A stretch of DNA of 64,000 bases from NCBI GenBank assembly GCA_041751955.1, contig JBGSIB010000030.1, positions 15,020-79,019 on the forward strand, written 5' to 3'. The notes beneath the pieces are model-generated. The model was not told the DNA's origin and made no database searches. It was given only the letters and a program-made list of their open reading frames with translations. The translations under genes and the position numbers were made by a program. The stretch comes from UBA2040 sp041751955. GTDB taxonomy: Bacteria; Bacteroidota; Bacteroidia; Flavobacteriales_D; Crocinitomicaceae. Shown piece by piece: positions 26,189 through 34,094 of the stretch. The number at the start of each line of letters is the position of its first letter. Position 1 is the first letter of the stretch.

Positions 26189-27095
26189 GGTCATCTTTTT
26201 TGATTTGTTCTATTAATTCAGTGCGATTTTCAAAAGCTATTTCGTCGCGGATAAATTGATGAAATCTCACCCTTATTTCTTGACCGTATAAATCTTCTGC
26301 AAAATCAAATAGATGAACTTCTAGCTGCAATTTTCGTTCCATACTTACAGTAGGTCGCCAACCGATGTTCATCATTCCTTTAAACAATCGACCATCGTTC
26401 AAAGTTACATCGACAGCGTATACTCCATTTTTAGGAATCAATTTATTGGGATTCTTCAAATCCAAATTCGCCGTTGGGAAACCTAATTCCCGACCAATTT
26501 TTTGTCCGGTGACAATCTTGCCATTTACCTCAAAATAATCCGACAAATAGGTTTTTGCTAAAGCAACTTCTCCTTCATCAATCGCTCGACGAATTTTGGT
26601 GGAACTGACATTGACATCATCTATTTCTTGCGCAGAAATTTCGATGACTTTAAAACCATATTTTTTTGAAACGGAACGCAAAAAACCCAAACCTCCTTCT
26701 CTGTTTTTACCAAATTGATGATCGTAACCTATTACGAGAGTTTTTACACCAATTTTATCGACCAAAATATCGCGAACAAACTCTTCAGCTGTCAATTGCG
26801 AGAATTCCAAACTGAAAGGATAAACAATTAAGTTTTGAAGTCCAATAGTATCTAGTTTATTGATTTTTTCAGCTTGAGTTTGTAATAATTTCAAGGAAGT
26901 ATCGTCTGGTTTTAAAACCAATCTTGGATGCGGATGAAAAGTGAAAAGCACCGATTCACCATCAATTTTTGCAGCTTCAGTGTTGAGCCGTTGAATGATT
27001 TTTTGATGGCCCACATGCACACCGTCAAAGGTTCCAATAGTCACCACTGGATTTTGAATAGATAATGTAGAAATCAGACCTTCGTAAATCTTCAA
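26151..27095 (-). CDS. ribF: Bifunctional riboflavin kinase/FAD synthetase
   Basis: A 314-residue RibF. The N-terminal nucleotidyltransferase domain has GTFDGVHVGHQKII and VSSTKIRRAI, making FAD from FMN. The C-terminal flavokinase domain has GRELGFPTANLD and phosphorylates riboflavin. Length matches the family. It supplies flavin cofactors used by several enzymes in this window (CrtI, photolyase). It overlaps the downstream LRR gene. Confidence 0.95.
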   Translation of the reverse strand: MKIYEGLISTLSIQNPVVTIGTFDGVHVGHQKIIQRLNTEAAKIDGESVLFTFHPHPRLVLKPDDTSLKLLQTQAEKINKLDTIGLQNLIVYPFSLEFSQLTAEEFVRDILVDKIGVKTLVIGYDHQFGKNREGGLGFLRSVSKKYGFKVIEISAQEIDDVNVSSTKIRRAIDEGEVALAKTYLSDYFEVNGKIVTGQKIGRELGFPTANLDLKNPNKLIPKNGVYAVDVTLNDGRLFKGMMNIGWRPTVSMERKLQLEVHLFDFAEDLYGQEIRVRFHQFIRDEIAFENRTELIEQIKKDDHEIRAYFHTISL

Positions 27096-27136
27096 AACGA
27101 TTTTTTCGGCAAAGATAAGGAATCAAAAGTCTTGAC

Positions 27137-27382
27137 TCACTCCTCCGCCATACAATCGGCAATTTTAAGAACTAATATCTCTTGCTGCTCAGGTAAATAC
27201 TCGTATTTCTTCTTCATAGAAGCAAGTAATTTTGCACATTCACCGGCAAAAGTTTCGCTTTTGAATTCTCCCTCTTTGCACGCGCAATATGTCGCTGCAT
27301 CCTTGTTTACTTCAGTGTATTCGCAAGAGGTGAAAGTTGTAAATAGGGAGAGCCCAAATAAAGTTCGTAGTAACAAATGCAT
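27137..27382 (-). CDS. Small cysteine-containing lipoprotein
   Basis: An 81-residue protein with a lipoprotein signal ending at TFTSC and four further cysteines in the mature part (CACKEG, ECAK, DCMAEE), possibly forming disulfides in the periplasm. No family is recognised. It lies 41 bp upstream of ribF on the same strand. Confidence 0.6.
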   Translation of the reverse strand: MHLLLRTLFGLSLFTTFTSCEYTEVNKDAATYCACKEGEFKSETFAGECAKLLASMKKKYEYLPEQQEILVLKIADCMAEE

Positions 27383-27497
27383 ATAAGTTGTTTTGTATTA
27401 ATAAGGTAATTGTAAAAAATAGTTACAACTTGCAACGGGTTTAATGGCATAAAAATTGCATTTAGAAAGTTCATTATTCACAAATCATTATATCATT

Positions 27498-28067
27498 ATG
27501 AAAAGAAATCTTATACTCTTTGTCATTATTTCAATGACTTTCCTGTCTTGTAAGAAGAAAGAATCCACGACGATTGAACGCTCAACCAGTGAAGCCTATT
27601 ATTTGAATATGGCCGCTTACACCAACAGTCCTCTTTCTGCAAATGAAACCAACAACTTTTTTCAGTTGAATATGCAGGATAATATGGATGCCGAGTTGAC
27701 AAGTTTGGGATATGATTTAAAAAAATGGAAAATGACAACGACTTCCTTTAAAATCAATCAAATAAGTTTTGCTGGAGCCTCTTCTTCGGGAATTGGTGAT
27801 GCAATTGATTCCATTCAAATTTCAATTTCTAAAGACAATTTCATTTCCTCAGAGTTATTAATTAATGAAAAAATGTTAGCTGACGTGAATAGCGGCAGTT
27901 CGTATTCGTTCGTTGCGAGTCAATTTAACAACACAAATTTGCAATCATACGTAAATGATAACGCAAAAATCAACATAAAATTGATACCAAAATCAGGTAC
28001 AGTGAATGCACAAGATTTTAATGGAACTTTCAATTTTTCCTACAAAGTGATGTTAGACGAGCTTTAA
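27498..28067 (+). CDS. Putative lipoprotein
   Basis: Starting at the ATG 27498 (an in-frame ATG at 27456 would put 14 residues before the signal), this 189-residue protein has the lipoprotein signal FLSCKKK. The mature protein is polar and beta-rich with no recognised domain. A strong intrinsic terminator follows at 28088-28121, so it is probably monocistronic. Confidence 0.65.
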   Translation: MKRNLILFVIISMTFLSCKKKESTTIERSTSEAYYLNMAAYTNSPLSANETNNFFQLNMQDNMDAELTSLGYDLKKWKMTTTSFKINQISFAGASSSGIGDAIDSIQISISKDNFISSELLINEKMLADVNSGSSYSFVASQFNNTNLQSYVNDNAKINIKLIPKSGTVNAQDFNGTFNFSYKVMLDEL

Positions 28068-28087
28068 TTTTTTGTCGCTTTATAACG

Positions 28088-28121
28088 AAAAGCCGTGGAT
28101 GATTGTATTCACGGCTTTTTT
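28088..28121 (+). terminator. Intrinsic terminator after lipoprotein gene
   Basis: A perfect 10-bp stem AAAAGCCGTG / CACGGCTTTT around a 12-nt loop, ending in a T-run. It lies 20 bp after the lipoprotein stop. Confidence 0.85.
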
Positions 28122-28171
28122 CATGATTGAACTTTTTGAAGCCACAGCATGTTAATTCCTGTGAATTCGCT

Positions 28172-28201
28172 TTGCCGTCTACCCTAAAAGTGGTATTTTT
28201 G
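28172..28201 (+). promoter_or_regulatory. Promoter of the suf operon
   Basis: TTG at 28172-28174, a 19-bp spacer and TATTTTTG at 28194-28201 match the Bacteroidota TTG-N19-TAnnTTTG promoter exactly. The leader to the sufA ATG is about 50 nt. Confidence 0.75.
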
Positions 28202-28257
28202 CAAAGAAATTTACCTCTATTTAGATTTGATTTAAATAAGGATAACCGTTTTGAAAT

Positions 28258-28581
28258 ATGATAAACGTAACAGAAAGCGCTAAAAACCAAGCTCTTCGCC
28301 TCATGCAGGAAGAAGGGAAAGCTGGTCATTTTATCCGTGTGGGCGTCCAAGGTGGCGGTTGCTCAGGATTGATGTATCAGTTGGAATTAGACAACGAAGA
28401 TAAAGAAGGCGATAAATCCTTCGAAGACAACGGTATAAAAATCGTAGTCGATAAAAAAAGCTTCCTCTATCTAATAGGAACCACTTTGGATTTTTCCGGT
28501 GGTCTCAACGGAAAAGGATTTGTCTTTAAAAACCCCAATGCAGATCGTACTTGTGGGTGTGGGGAATCTTTCTCAGTATAA
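28258..28581 (+). CDS. sufA: HesB/IscA-family iron-sulfur assembly protein (SufA-like)
   Basis: A 107-residue A-type carrier protein with the three conserved cysteines: one in GGCSG and two in the C-terminal CGCGESF. The family accepts nascent Fe-S clusters from the SufBCD scaffold and passes them to apoproteins. It is first in the suf operon behind a consensus promoter. A dispersed repeat begins immediately after its TAA. Confidence 0.9.
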   Translation: MINVTESAKNQALRLMQEEGKAGHFIRVGVQGGGCSGLMYQLELDNEDKEGDKSFEDNGIKIVVDKKSFLYLIGTTLDFSGGLNGKGFVFKNPNADRTCGCGESFSV

Positions 28582-28582
28582 G

Positions 28583-28635
28583 CGTTGCCTTCGACTTCGC
28601 CCTGCCTGCCAAAGACACGCAGGCAAGTCAGTCAA
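28583..28635. repeat. GCCTTCGACT(C/T)CGCCCTGC-type repeat, suf copy 1
   Basis: Begins 2 bp after the sufA stop: GCGTTGCCTTCGACTTCGCC, then CTGCCTGCC...GCAGGCAAGTCAGTC, with internal inverted symmetry (TGCCTGC/GCAGGCA). Related copies are at 30435-30490, 31463-31489 and 31586-31637, so all three suf gaps carry one. Confidence 0.65.
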
Positions 28636-28766
28636 ACTATAAAACTGACTGACGGCTGTTTAAGACAAACGAAAAAATTAAAAAATAATGGACAGAAAGG
28701 TATAGGAAATTAAGATTGACAATGGAACAGAAGATAGACAAGAAGTCTTGAATCCTGATTTCTAGA

Positions 28767-28873
28767 GTCTTGAAGTCCTATAGTCTTGAGTCCCCAAAAA
28801 AAAGACGAAAAGAAATTAGAACAAAAAACAAAGGCATGAGTCCTGCGTCTTGAAGTCCTAAAGTCTTGAGTCC
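28767..28873. repeat. GTCTTGAAGTCCTA-type repeat pair
   Basis: A 27-bp unit, GTCTTGAAGTCCTAnAGTC followed by TTGAGTCC, occurs at 28767-28793 and 28847-28873 with one difference. It belongs to the same family as the blocks at 23541-23722 and 30562-30646. The second copy ends 12 bp before the sufB ATG. Confidence 0.7.
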
Positions 28874-28885
28874 AAAAAAAATAAA

Positions 28886-30334
28886 ATGGCACAATACACA
28901 GAACACGAATTAGCCAAAGACATTGAAGACCAGGAATACAAATTCGGGTTTGTCAGTGATATTGAATCAGACAAAATTCCAATTGGACTGAACGAAGATG
29001 TTATTCGTATGATTTCGGCGAAAAAAAATGAACCAGAATGGTTGCTCAAATTTCGTTTGGACTCTTACGCAATTTGGAAAGAAATGACGGAACCTAACTG
29101 GGCACACGTGCATTACAAAAAACCAGATTTTCAAGCTATCGCCTATTATTCGGCTCCGAAACAAACCAAGAAATACGAATCTTGGGACGATGTGGATCCA
29201 GAAATGAAGGAAACGATGAAGAAACTCGGTATTTCCATGGAAGAACAGAAACGTTTGACCGGAGTCGCTGTTGATTTCGTCATGGATTCTGTTTCAGTTG
29301 CCACTTCTTTCAAAGCGAAATTGATGGAACTGGGTATCATCTTTTGCTCGTTTTCAGAAGCGGTGCAAGATCATCCTGAATTGGTGCAAAAATACATGGG
29401 CACCGTTGTTCCAAATACAGATAATTTTTATGCAGCCTTGAATTCGGCAGTTTTCACTGATGGATCCTTCTGCTACATTCCGAAAGGCGTTCGTTGCCCG
29501 ATGGAACTTTCAACCTATTTCCGCATCAACGAAGGCGGAACAGGGCAGTTTGAAAGAACATTGGTTGTTGCGGATGAAAGTTCTTACGTTTCGTACCTAG
29601 AAGGATGCACTGCTCCCATGCGAGACGAAAATCAATTGCATGCTGCAGTTGTGGAACTCATCGCTTTGGACAATGCAGAAATCAAATATTCTACCGTTCA
29701 AAACTGGTATCCAGGTGATAAAAATGGTTTGGGTGGCGTTTTCAATTTCGTGACCAAACGCGGACTTTGCTTGACCAATTCGAAAATTTCTTGGACGCAA
29801 GTAGAAACCGGTTCAGCGGTAACTTGGAAATATCCGTCTTGTATTTTGAAAGGCGATCATTCGATAGGAGAATTTTACTCCGTAGCGGTGACCAACAATT
29901 ACCAACAAGCCGATACAGGAACGAAAATGATTCACATCGGTAAAAACACGAAAAGCACGATTATTTCCAAAGGAATTTCTACTGGAAAATCGAACAACAG
30001 TTACAGAGGTTTGGTCCAAATTCACAAAAGCGCACAAAACGCCAGAAATTTCTCGCAATGTGACTCTTTGTTGATGACCGACGAATGCGGCGCACATACT
30101 TTCCCGTATATCGAGTGCAAAAACAGTTCAGCGAAAATTGAACACGAAGCAACAACCTCGAAAATTGGGGAAGACCAAATATTTTATTGCAAACAAAGAG
30201 GAATAGGTGAAGAAAAAGCCATCAGCTTGATTGTCAATGGATATTGCAAAGAAGTTTTGAACCAATTGCCCATGGAGTTTGCGGTGGAAGCGCAGAAATT
30301 ATTGACAATAAGCCTGGAAGGTTCTGTAGGCTAG
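28886..30334 (+). CDS. sufB: Fe-S cluster assembly scaffold SufB
   Basis: A 482-residue SufB, core of the SufBC2D scaffold that builds 4Fe-4S clusters. Conserved stretches include GVAVDFVMDSVSVATSFK, FNFVTKRG, WTQVETGSAVTWKYPS and the C-terminal KNSSAKIEHEATTSKIGEDQ with the catalytic-region cysteine and glutamates. Length is normal. The stop at 30332 is followed within 3 bp by a dispersed palindromic repeat. Confidence 0.96.
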   Translation: MAQYTEHELAKDIEDQEYKFGFVSDIESDKIPIGLNEDVIRMISAKKNEPEWLLKFRLDSYAIWKEMTEPNWAHVHYKKPDFQAIAYYSAPKQTKKYESWDDVDPEMKETMKKLGISMEEQKRLTGVAVDFVMDSVSVATSFKAKLMELGIIFCSFSEAVQDHPELVQKYMGTVVPNTDNFYAALNSAVFTDGSFCYIPKGVRCPMELSTYFRINEGGTGQFERTLVVADESSYVSYLEGCTAPMRDENQLHAAVVELIALDNAEIKYSTVQNWYPGDKNGLGGVFNFVTKRGLCLTNSKISWTQVETGSAVTWKYPSCILKGDHSIGEFYSVAVTNNYQQADTGTKMIHIGKNTKSTIISKGISTGKSNNSYRGLVQIHKSAQNARNFSQCDSLLMTDECGAHTFPYIECKNSSAKIEHEATTSKIGEDQIFYCKQRGIGEEKAISLIVNGYCKEVLNQLPMEFAVEAQKLLTISLEGSVG

Positions 30335-30336
30335 GT

Positions 30337-30368
30337 TTCCCCCTTTGGAGGGGGATTAAGGGGGAGGA
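30337..30368. repeat. CCCCCTTTGGAGGGGG dispersed palindromic repeat, copy 2
   Basis: TTTCCCCCTTTGGAGGGGG followed by ATTAAGGGGGAGG, starting 2 bp after the sufB stop. It shares its TTTCCCCCTTTGGAGGGGG core exactly with the copy at 22711. Confidence 0.75.
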
Positions 30369-30394
30369 TTCTAATTTAGAAAACAACCCCGTCA

Positions 30395-30414
30395 GGTCGA
30401 AAAATTTTTCGACC
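30395..30414. repeat. Perfect 20-bp palindrome between sufB and sufC
   Basis: GGTCGAAAAATTTTTCGACC is a perfect palindrome that could form a 10-bp hairpin or a protein-binding dyad. It lies in the repeat-filled sufB-sufC gap. Confidence 0.7.
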
Positions 30415-30434
30415 AAACTAAAAAAAGAAAAATG

Positions 30435-30490
30435 ACGCTTGCCTTCGACTCCGCCCTGCGTACGTGCCTTTGGCAGGCAGGTCAGTCGGC
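30435..30490. repeat. GCCTTCGACTCCGCCCTGC-type repeat, suf copy 2
   Basis: GACGCTTGCCTTCGACTCCGC, then a GTACGTGC segment and TTGGCAGGCAGGTCAGTC. Same family as 28583-28635, with the order and symmetry of the half-sites slightly altered. Confidence 0.65.
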
Positions 30491-30515
30491 GCTCGAGAAA
30501 GCGAAAAGAATAAAA

Positions 30516-30722
30516 ATAAAAATGATCAAAATAAACAACTTACACGCCAACATAGATGGCGCAAAGACACAAGACTAAAGGACATAAGACTAAAAGACTT
30601 TATTCACATCAAGTCCTGAGTCTTTTAGTCCTTAAATCCTGAGTCCAAATAATAAAAATAGGAGTAGAACGCATAACATAAAAATGATCAAAATAAACAA
30701 CTTACACGCCAACATAGATGGC
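30516..30722 (+). repeat. 45-bp direct repeat of the sufC start flanking a repeat element
   Basis: Bases 30516-30560 are identical to 30678-30722, which is the sufC start with its upstream ATAAAA. The first copy encodes 13 SufC residues, then runs AKTQD and stops, giving an 18-codon decoy ORF from 30522. Between the copies lies a 117-bp segment with a GTCCT-type hairpin (30562-30646). This looks like insertion of a repeat element with duplication of the target. Confidence 0.9.
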
Positions 30723-31439
30723 AAGGAAATCTTAAAAGGATTGACGTTAGAAGTAAATGCTGGCGAAGTACACGCGATTATGGGACCAAACGGAGCGGGA
30801 AAAAGCACCTTGGCCTCTATTCTTGCTGGACGCGAAGATTACGATATAACGGCAGGAACGGTAGATTTCGACGGAGAGGATTTGTTGGAAATGGATACGG
30901 AAGACAGAGCTCGTGAAGGTCTTTTTCTTGCTTTTCAATATCCAGTGGAAATTCCTGGGGTGTCGAACATCAATTTCTTGCGCGCTGCCTTGAATGAAAT
31001 TCGCGAATACCGAAAAGAAGAACCGATTTCTGCAAAAGAATTCATGGCTTTGGTAAAAGAGAAATCCGCTTTGGTGGAATTGGACGCTAAATTGGCTTCC
31101 CGTTCTGTAAACGAAGGTTTTTCCGGAGGTGAAAAGAAACGAAACGAAATTTTCCAAATGGCGATGCTCAACCCAAAATTGGCCATCCTGGATGAAACCG
31201 ATTCTGGACTTGACATCGATGCTTTGCGTATCGTTGCGAAAGGAGTAAATACACTGAAAAGCGACAAAAATGCAACCATTGTCATCACGCATTACCAACG
31301 TTTGTTGGACTATATCGTGCCTGATTTCGTTCACGTTTTGTACGATGGAAAAATCGTGAAAACGGGCGGAAAAGAATTGGCGCTTGAATTGGAAGAAAAA
31401 GGATACGATTGGATTAAAGCGGAATTAAGCGAAGCTTAA
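30684..31439 (+). CDS. sufC: Fe-S cluster assembly ATPase SufC
   Basis: A 251-residue ABC-type ATPase that drives conformational change in SufBCD. It has Walker A GPNGAGKST, signature FSGGEKKRNEI and Walker B LAILDETDSGLD. Length is normal. The ATG at 30684 is the functional start; an identical start context lies 162 bp upstream but its frame closes after 18 codons. Confidence 0.96.
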   Translation: MIKINNLHANIDGKEILKGLTLEVNAGEVHAIMGPNGAGKSTLASILAGREDYDITAGTVDFDGEDLLEMDTEDRAREGLFLAFQYPVEIPGVSNINFLRAALNEIREYRKEEPISAKEFMALVKEKSALVELDAKLASRSVNEGFSGGEKKRNEIFQMAMLNPKLAILDETDSGLDIDALRIVAKGVNTLKSDKNATIVITHYQRLLDYIVPDFVHVLYDGKIVKTGGKELALELEEKGYDWIKAELSEA

Positions 31440-31462
31440 ATTCTGATTGGCGGATAGGTACG

Positions 31463-31489
31463 ATTGCCTTCGACTCCGTTTAGTCATCG
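31463..31489. repeat. GCCTTCGACTCCG-type repeat fragment, suf copy 3
   Basis: ATTGCCTTCGACTCCG followed by TTTAGTCATCG, a short version of the suf-region repeat, in the sufC-sufD gap. Confidence 0.5.
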
Positions 31490-31534
31490 TATTTATAGGA
31501 GTTAATAATTATCCAATCTCGAAGCGATAATAGG

Positions 31535-31566
31535 CCTCCCTCTTTGAGAGGGATTGAGGGAGAGGA
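31535..31566. repeat. CCCTCTTTGAGAGGG dispersed palindromic repeat, copy 3
   Basis: CCTCCCTCTTTGAGAGGGATTGAGGGAGAGG, a diverged but symmetric relative of the CCCCCTTTGGAGGGGG element, between sufC and sufD. Confidence 0.6.
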
Positions 31567-31585
31567 TAGCTCAAATTGAAATAAC

Positions 31586-31637
31586 GCTTAGCCTTCGATT
31601 CTTCGGCAAGCTCAGCACAGGCAAGCCCAGTCATCGG
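31586..31637. repeat. GCCTTCGATTCTTCGGC-type repeat, suf copy 4
   Basis: CGCTTAGCCTTCGATTCTTCGGCAAGC followed by TCAGCACAGGCAAGCCCAGTCATCGG, a fourth member of the suf-gap repeat family, 33 bp before the sufD start. Confidence 0.55.
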
Positions 31638-31669
31638 TTGAATTAGATGAAAATAAAAAGAAATTAATA

Positions 31670-32935
31670 ATGGAAACATTAACAAAAGAAACAGTAGCCG
31701 AATTCGCCCAAAACTGGACGGAAACAAACCTACCGTTTTCAAATACATTAAAAGCGCAAGCGAAAGACGTACTGGAGAATAATCCTTTTCCTAACACACG
31801 TGTTGAGGCTTGGAAATATACACGATTGACCAAAATTTCGAAGCAAAGTTTTACGAATGCGCCAGGAACGGTTAGCGATTTGTCGAAATACAAAGTGCTG
31901 AAAGATGCGCCGACTTTGGTTTTCGTGAATGGACATTATTCAAATGAATTGTCAACTGTATCGCCTATCGAAGGAGTAGAATTCTCTCCAATGAGTCAAG
32001 CCAATGTTTCAGATTTAGGAAACCAAGTAATCTTGGAAAACGAAGTGTTCAACGCTTTGAATACACTCTACGCAACAGATGGAGCTAACATTCGTATAGT
32101 TGCTGGAAAAAATATTGAACAAACGATTCAAGTCTTGTTTATTCAATCGGGTGTGCAAACACATAGCCAAATCCGGAATAAAATTATTGCCGAAAAAGGT
32201 TCCAACGCGAAAGTCTTGCTGGCCTTTTTCTCTGATAACGCGAACGCTTGTTTCACCAATGTAGTGACCGAAATTGAAGTTGGCGAAAACGCACACTTGG
32301 ACATCGACAAATTGCAATTGGAAAACGAAACGGCTTTGCAAATTGCTTCGGAATATGTGACCCAAGGACGCGATTCTCATTTTGATATCAATACCATTAC
32401 CTTAAATGGTTTGTTGGTACGCAACGGATTGAACATAGCGGTGGACGGTCAAAATTGCGAAACGCACTTGAACGGCATGTACTTGACAAAAGACAAACAA
32501 CACATTGATAACCATACCATTGTCGATCATTTGCAACCCAATTGCGAATCTTTTGAATTGTACAAAGGTGTGATGAACGACCATTCAACAGGTGTGTTCA
32601 ACGGAAAAGTTTTCGTTCGCAAAGACGCCCAAAAAATCAATGCCTACCAATCCAATGGGAATGTATTGATGAGCGACAATGCTACCATCAACTCCAAACC
32701 CGAATTGGAAATCTATGCCGACGACGTGAAATGTTCGCACGGTTCAACAACGGGACAATTGGACGAAGAAGCCATTTTCTACCTTCGTGCACGCGGTATT
32801 TCCGAAAAAAATGCAAGACAAATGATGATTTCTGCTTTTGTTGGGGATGTGATGGAGAAAATTAAAAATGAAGAAGTTTTGTCTTTTGTGAATGGAATAA
32901 TGGAAAACAGATTTGGTTTTTCAGGAATAGAATAA
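31670..32935 (+). CDS. sufD: Fe-S cluster assembly protein SufD
   Basis: A 421-residue SufD, the SufB paralogue that completes the SufBC2D scaffold and aids iron entry. It has the C-terminal signature KCSHGSTTGQLDEEAIFYLRARGI with the conserved histidine. The order A-B-C-D is standard for Bacteroidota, but sufS and sufE, which usually follow, are absent: the next gene is an unrelated secreted protein with its own promoter. Confidence 0.95.
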   Translation: METLTKETVAEFAQNWTETNLPFSNTLKAQAKDVLENNPFPNTRVEAWKYTRLTKISKQSFTNAPGTVSDLSKYKVLKDAPTLVFVNGHYSNELSTVSPIEGVEFSPMSQANVSDLGNQVILENEVFNALNTLYATDGANIRIVAGKNIEQTIQVLFIQSGVQTHSQIRNKIIAEKGSNAKVLLAFFSDNANACFTNVVTEIEVGENAHLDIDKLQLENETALQIASEYVTQGRDSHFDINTITLNGLLVRNGLNIAVDGQNCETHLNGMYLTKDKQHIDNHTIVDHLQPNCESFELYKGVMNDHSTGVFNGKVFVRKDAQKINAYQSNGNVLMSDNATINSKPELEIYADDVKCSHGSTTGQLDEEAIFYLRARGISEKNARQMMISAFVGDVMEKIKNEEVLSFVNGIMENRFGFSGIE

Positions 32936-32981
32936 ATGCATCACACAAAAAAATACATTTTTTCGCTCGTTTCTTTTTCCT

Positions 32982-32989
32982 TAATTTTG
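32982..32989 (+). promoter_or_regulatory. Putative -7 box for T9SS cargo gene at 32998
   Basis: TAATTTTG matches TAnnTTTG exactly and ends 8 bp before the ATG, so the mRNA would be nearly leaderless. Confidence 0.5.
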
Positions 32990-32997
32990 AGAAAAAT

Positions 32998-34002
32998 ATG
33001 AGAAAAAGTATTCTATACCTTGTTGTGATTTTTCATTTCTCCTTGGGAAATGCGCAAACGATAACCAACGGAACTTTTGCCGCCGGAGGCACAGGTTGGG
33101 GCTGCTCACCGGAAACCAATCCAGTTTCAACATACGGTGGTGTAGGGTCAAACCGGGTCGCTGAAGTAGATCAGGCAGCAGGTTTATGCCAAACTATCAG
33201 TGGTTTCACCATCGGTTCCGTTTACCAAATTTCATTTCTTTGTTCCAGAAGAACGAGCTGTGGACCACCTACGCAATCCGCAAACTTTAGCATCAGTGCA
33301 GGAGCACTTCCTACTCAAAGCATTTCTCGGACAGGCGCCTTTGCTTTTACCACAACATCTTATATATTCACGGCCACAGCAACCAGTCATACCATTACTT
33401 TTGTTGGTACTTCACCAGGAACTTGTGGTTTGATTTTCGATGATATCAACCTGATTTTGATCTCAGGTTTGCCCATTGAATTGGCTTATTTCGAAGCATT
33501 TCCAGATCCAACCGGTGCCGTTCAAATTGATTGGAAAACAGCATCCGAAAGCAACAACGATTTCTTCACCATCGAACGTTCCACAAACGGCAGCGATTGG
33601 TTGGAAATACACCGAGAAAAAGGGGCGGAAAATTCAACTAGTATGCTACACTATTCCGCAATTGATGCCCAACCACATCTGGGACTTTCCTATTACCGAT
33701 TAAAACAAACCGTTTTTGACGGAAAATATTCTTATTCGTCCATAAAAAGCGTTACTCTTCAAAGACCCGATTCCGACATTCGCCTCTACCCCAACCCAGC
33801 CCAGAGGGAAATAACAGTGCAAGGAAACAATCTCGAAAAGGAAGAAATTCGCATTCTCAACACTCTCGGTCAGGATGTAAGCCATCAGATTACATTGGTG
33901 AAAATAAGTGCCGATGAAATCCGTTTGGACCTTGCACAACTGAGCAGCGGTTTGTACACGATTAAAACCGGGGAAACCATAAAGCGGTTCCAAAAGTTGT
34001 AG
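32998..34002 (+). CDS. Secreted protein with T9SS type A sorting domain
   Basis: A 334-residue exported protein: signal peptide (LGNAQ), an N-terminal beta-sandwich (about 20-155) resembling carbohydrate-binding-like modules (NGTFAAGGTGWGCS, FDDINLI), a middle Fn3-like segment common in T9SS cargo (ELAYFEAF...WKTASESNNDFFTIERS) and a C-terminal sorting domain (LYPNPAQREITV...LSSGLYTIKT). Such proteins cross the outer membrane through T9SS and are anchored or released. The ligand is unknown. Confidence 0.85.
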   Translation: MRKSILYLVVIFHFSLGNAQTITNGTFAAGGTGWGCSPETNPVSTYGGVGSNRVAEVDQAAGLCQTISGFTIGSVYQISFLCSRRTSCGPPTQSANFSISAGALPTQSISRTGAFAFTTTSYIFTATATSHTITFVGTSPGTCGLIFDDINLILISGLPIELAYFEAFPDPTGAVQIDWKTASESNNDFFTIERSTNGSDWLEIHREKGAENSTSMLHYSAIDAQPHLGLSYYRLKQTVFDGKYSYSSIKSVTLQRPDSDIRLYPNPAQREITVQGNNLEKEEIRILNTLGQDVSHQITLVKISADEIRLDLAQLSSGLYTIKTGETIKRFQKL

Positions 34003-34030
34003 GGGATTTTTGAAGTGAATAAAGATTGTG

Positions 34031-34059
34031 AAGAAGCTTTTTTAAGGCTTCTTTTTTTG
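34031..34059 (+). terminator. Intrinsic terminator after T9SS cargo gene
   Basis: A 7-bp stem AAGAAGC / GCTTCTT followed by a T-run, 29 bp after the stop at 34002. Confidence 0.75.
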
Positions 34060-34081
34060 TTTTGAAATAAAAATGGATGTG

Positions 34082-34089
34082 TATATTTG
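34082..34089 (+). promoter_or_regulatory. TATATTTG promoter box upstream of orphan locus
   Basis: An exact TAnnTTTG box 5 bp before an ATG at 34095 that opens a truncated lipoprotein-like ORF. A similar TATATTTGG box stands at 39037-39044 in the second locus sharing the palindromic leader element. Confidence 0.5.
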
Positions 34090-34094
34090 GGGAG

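Noticed and set aside
28583..30646. CRISPR array from clustered repeats in the suf region
   Set aside because: Repeats are irregularly spaced, of several unrelated families and in both orientations, with no spacers or cas genes.
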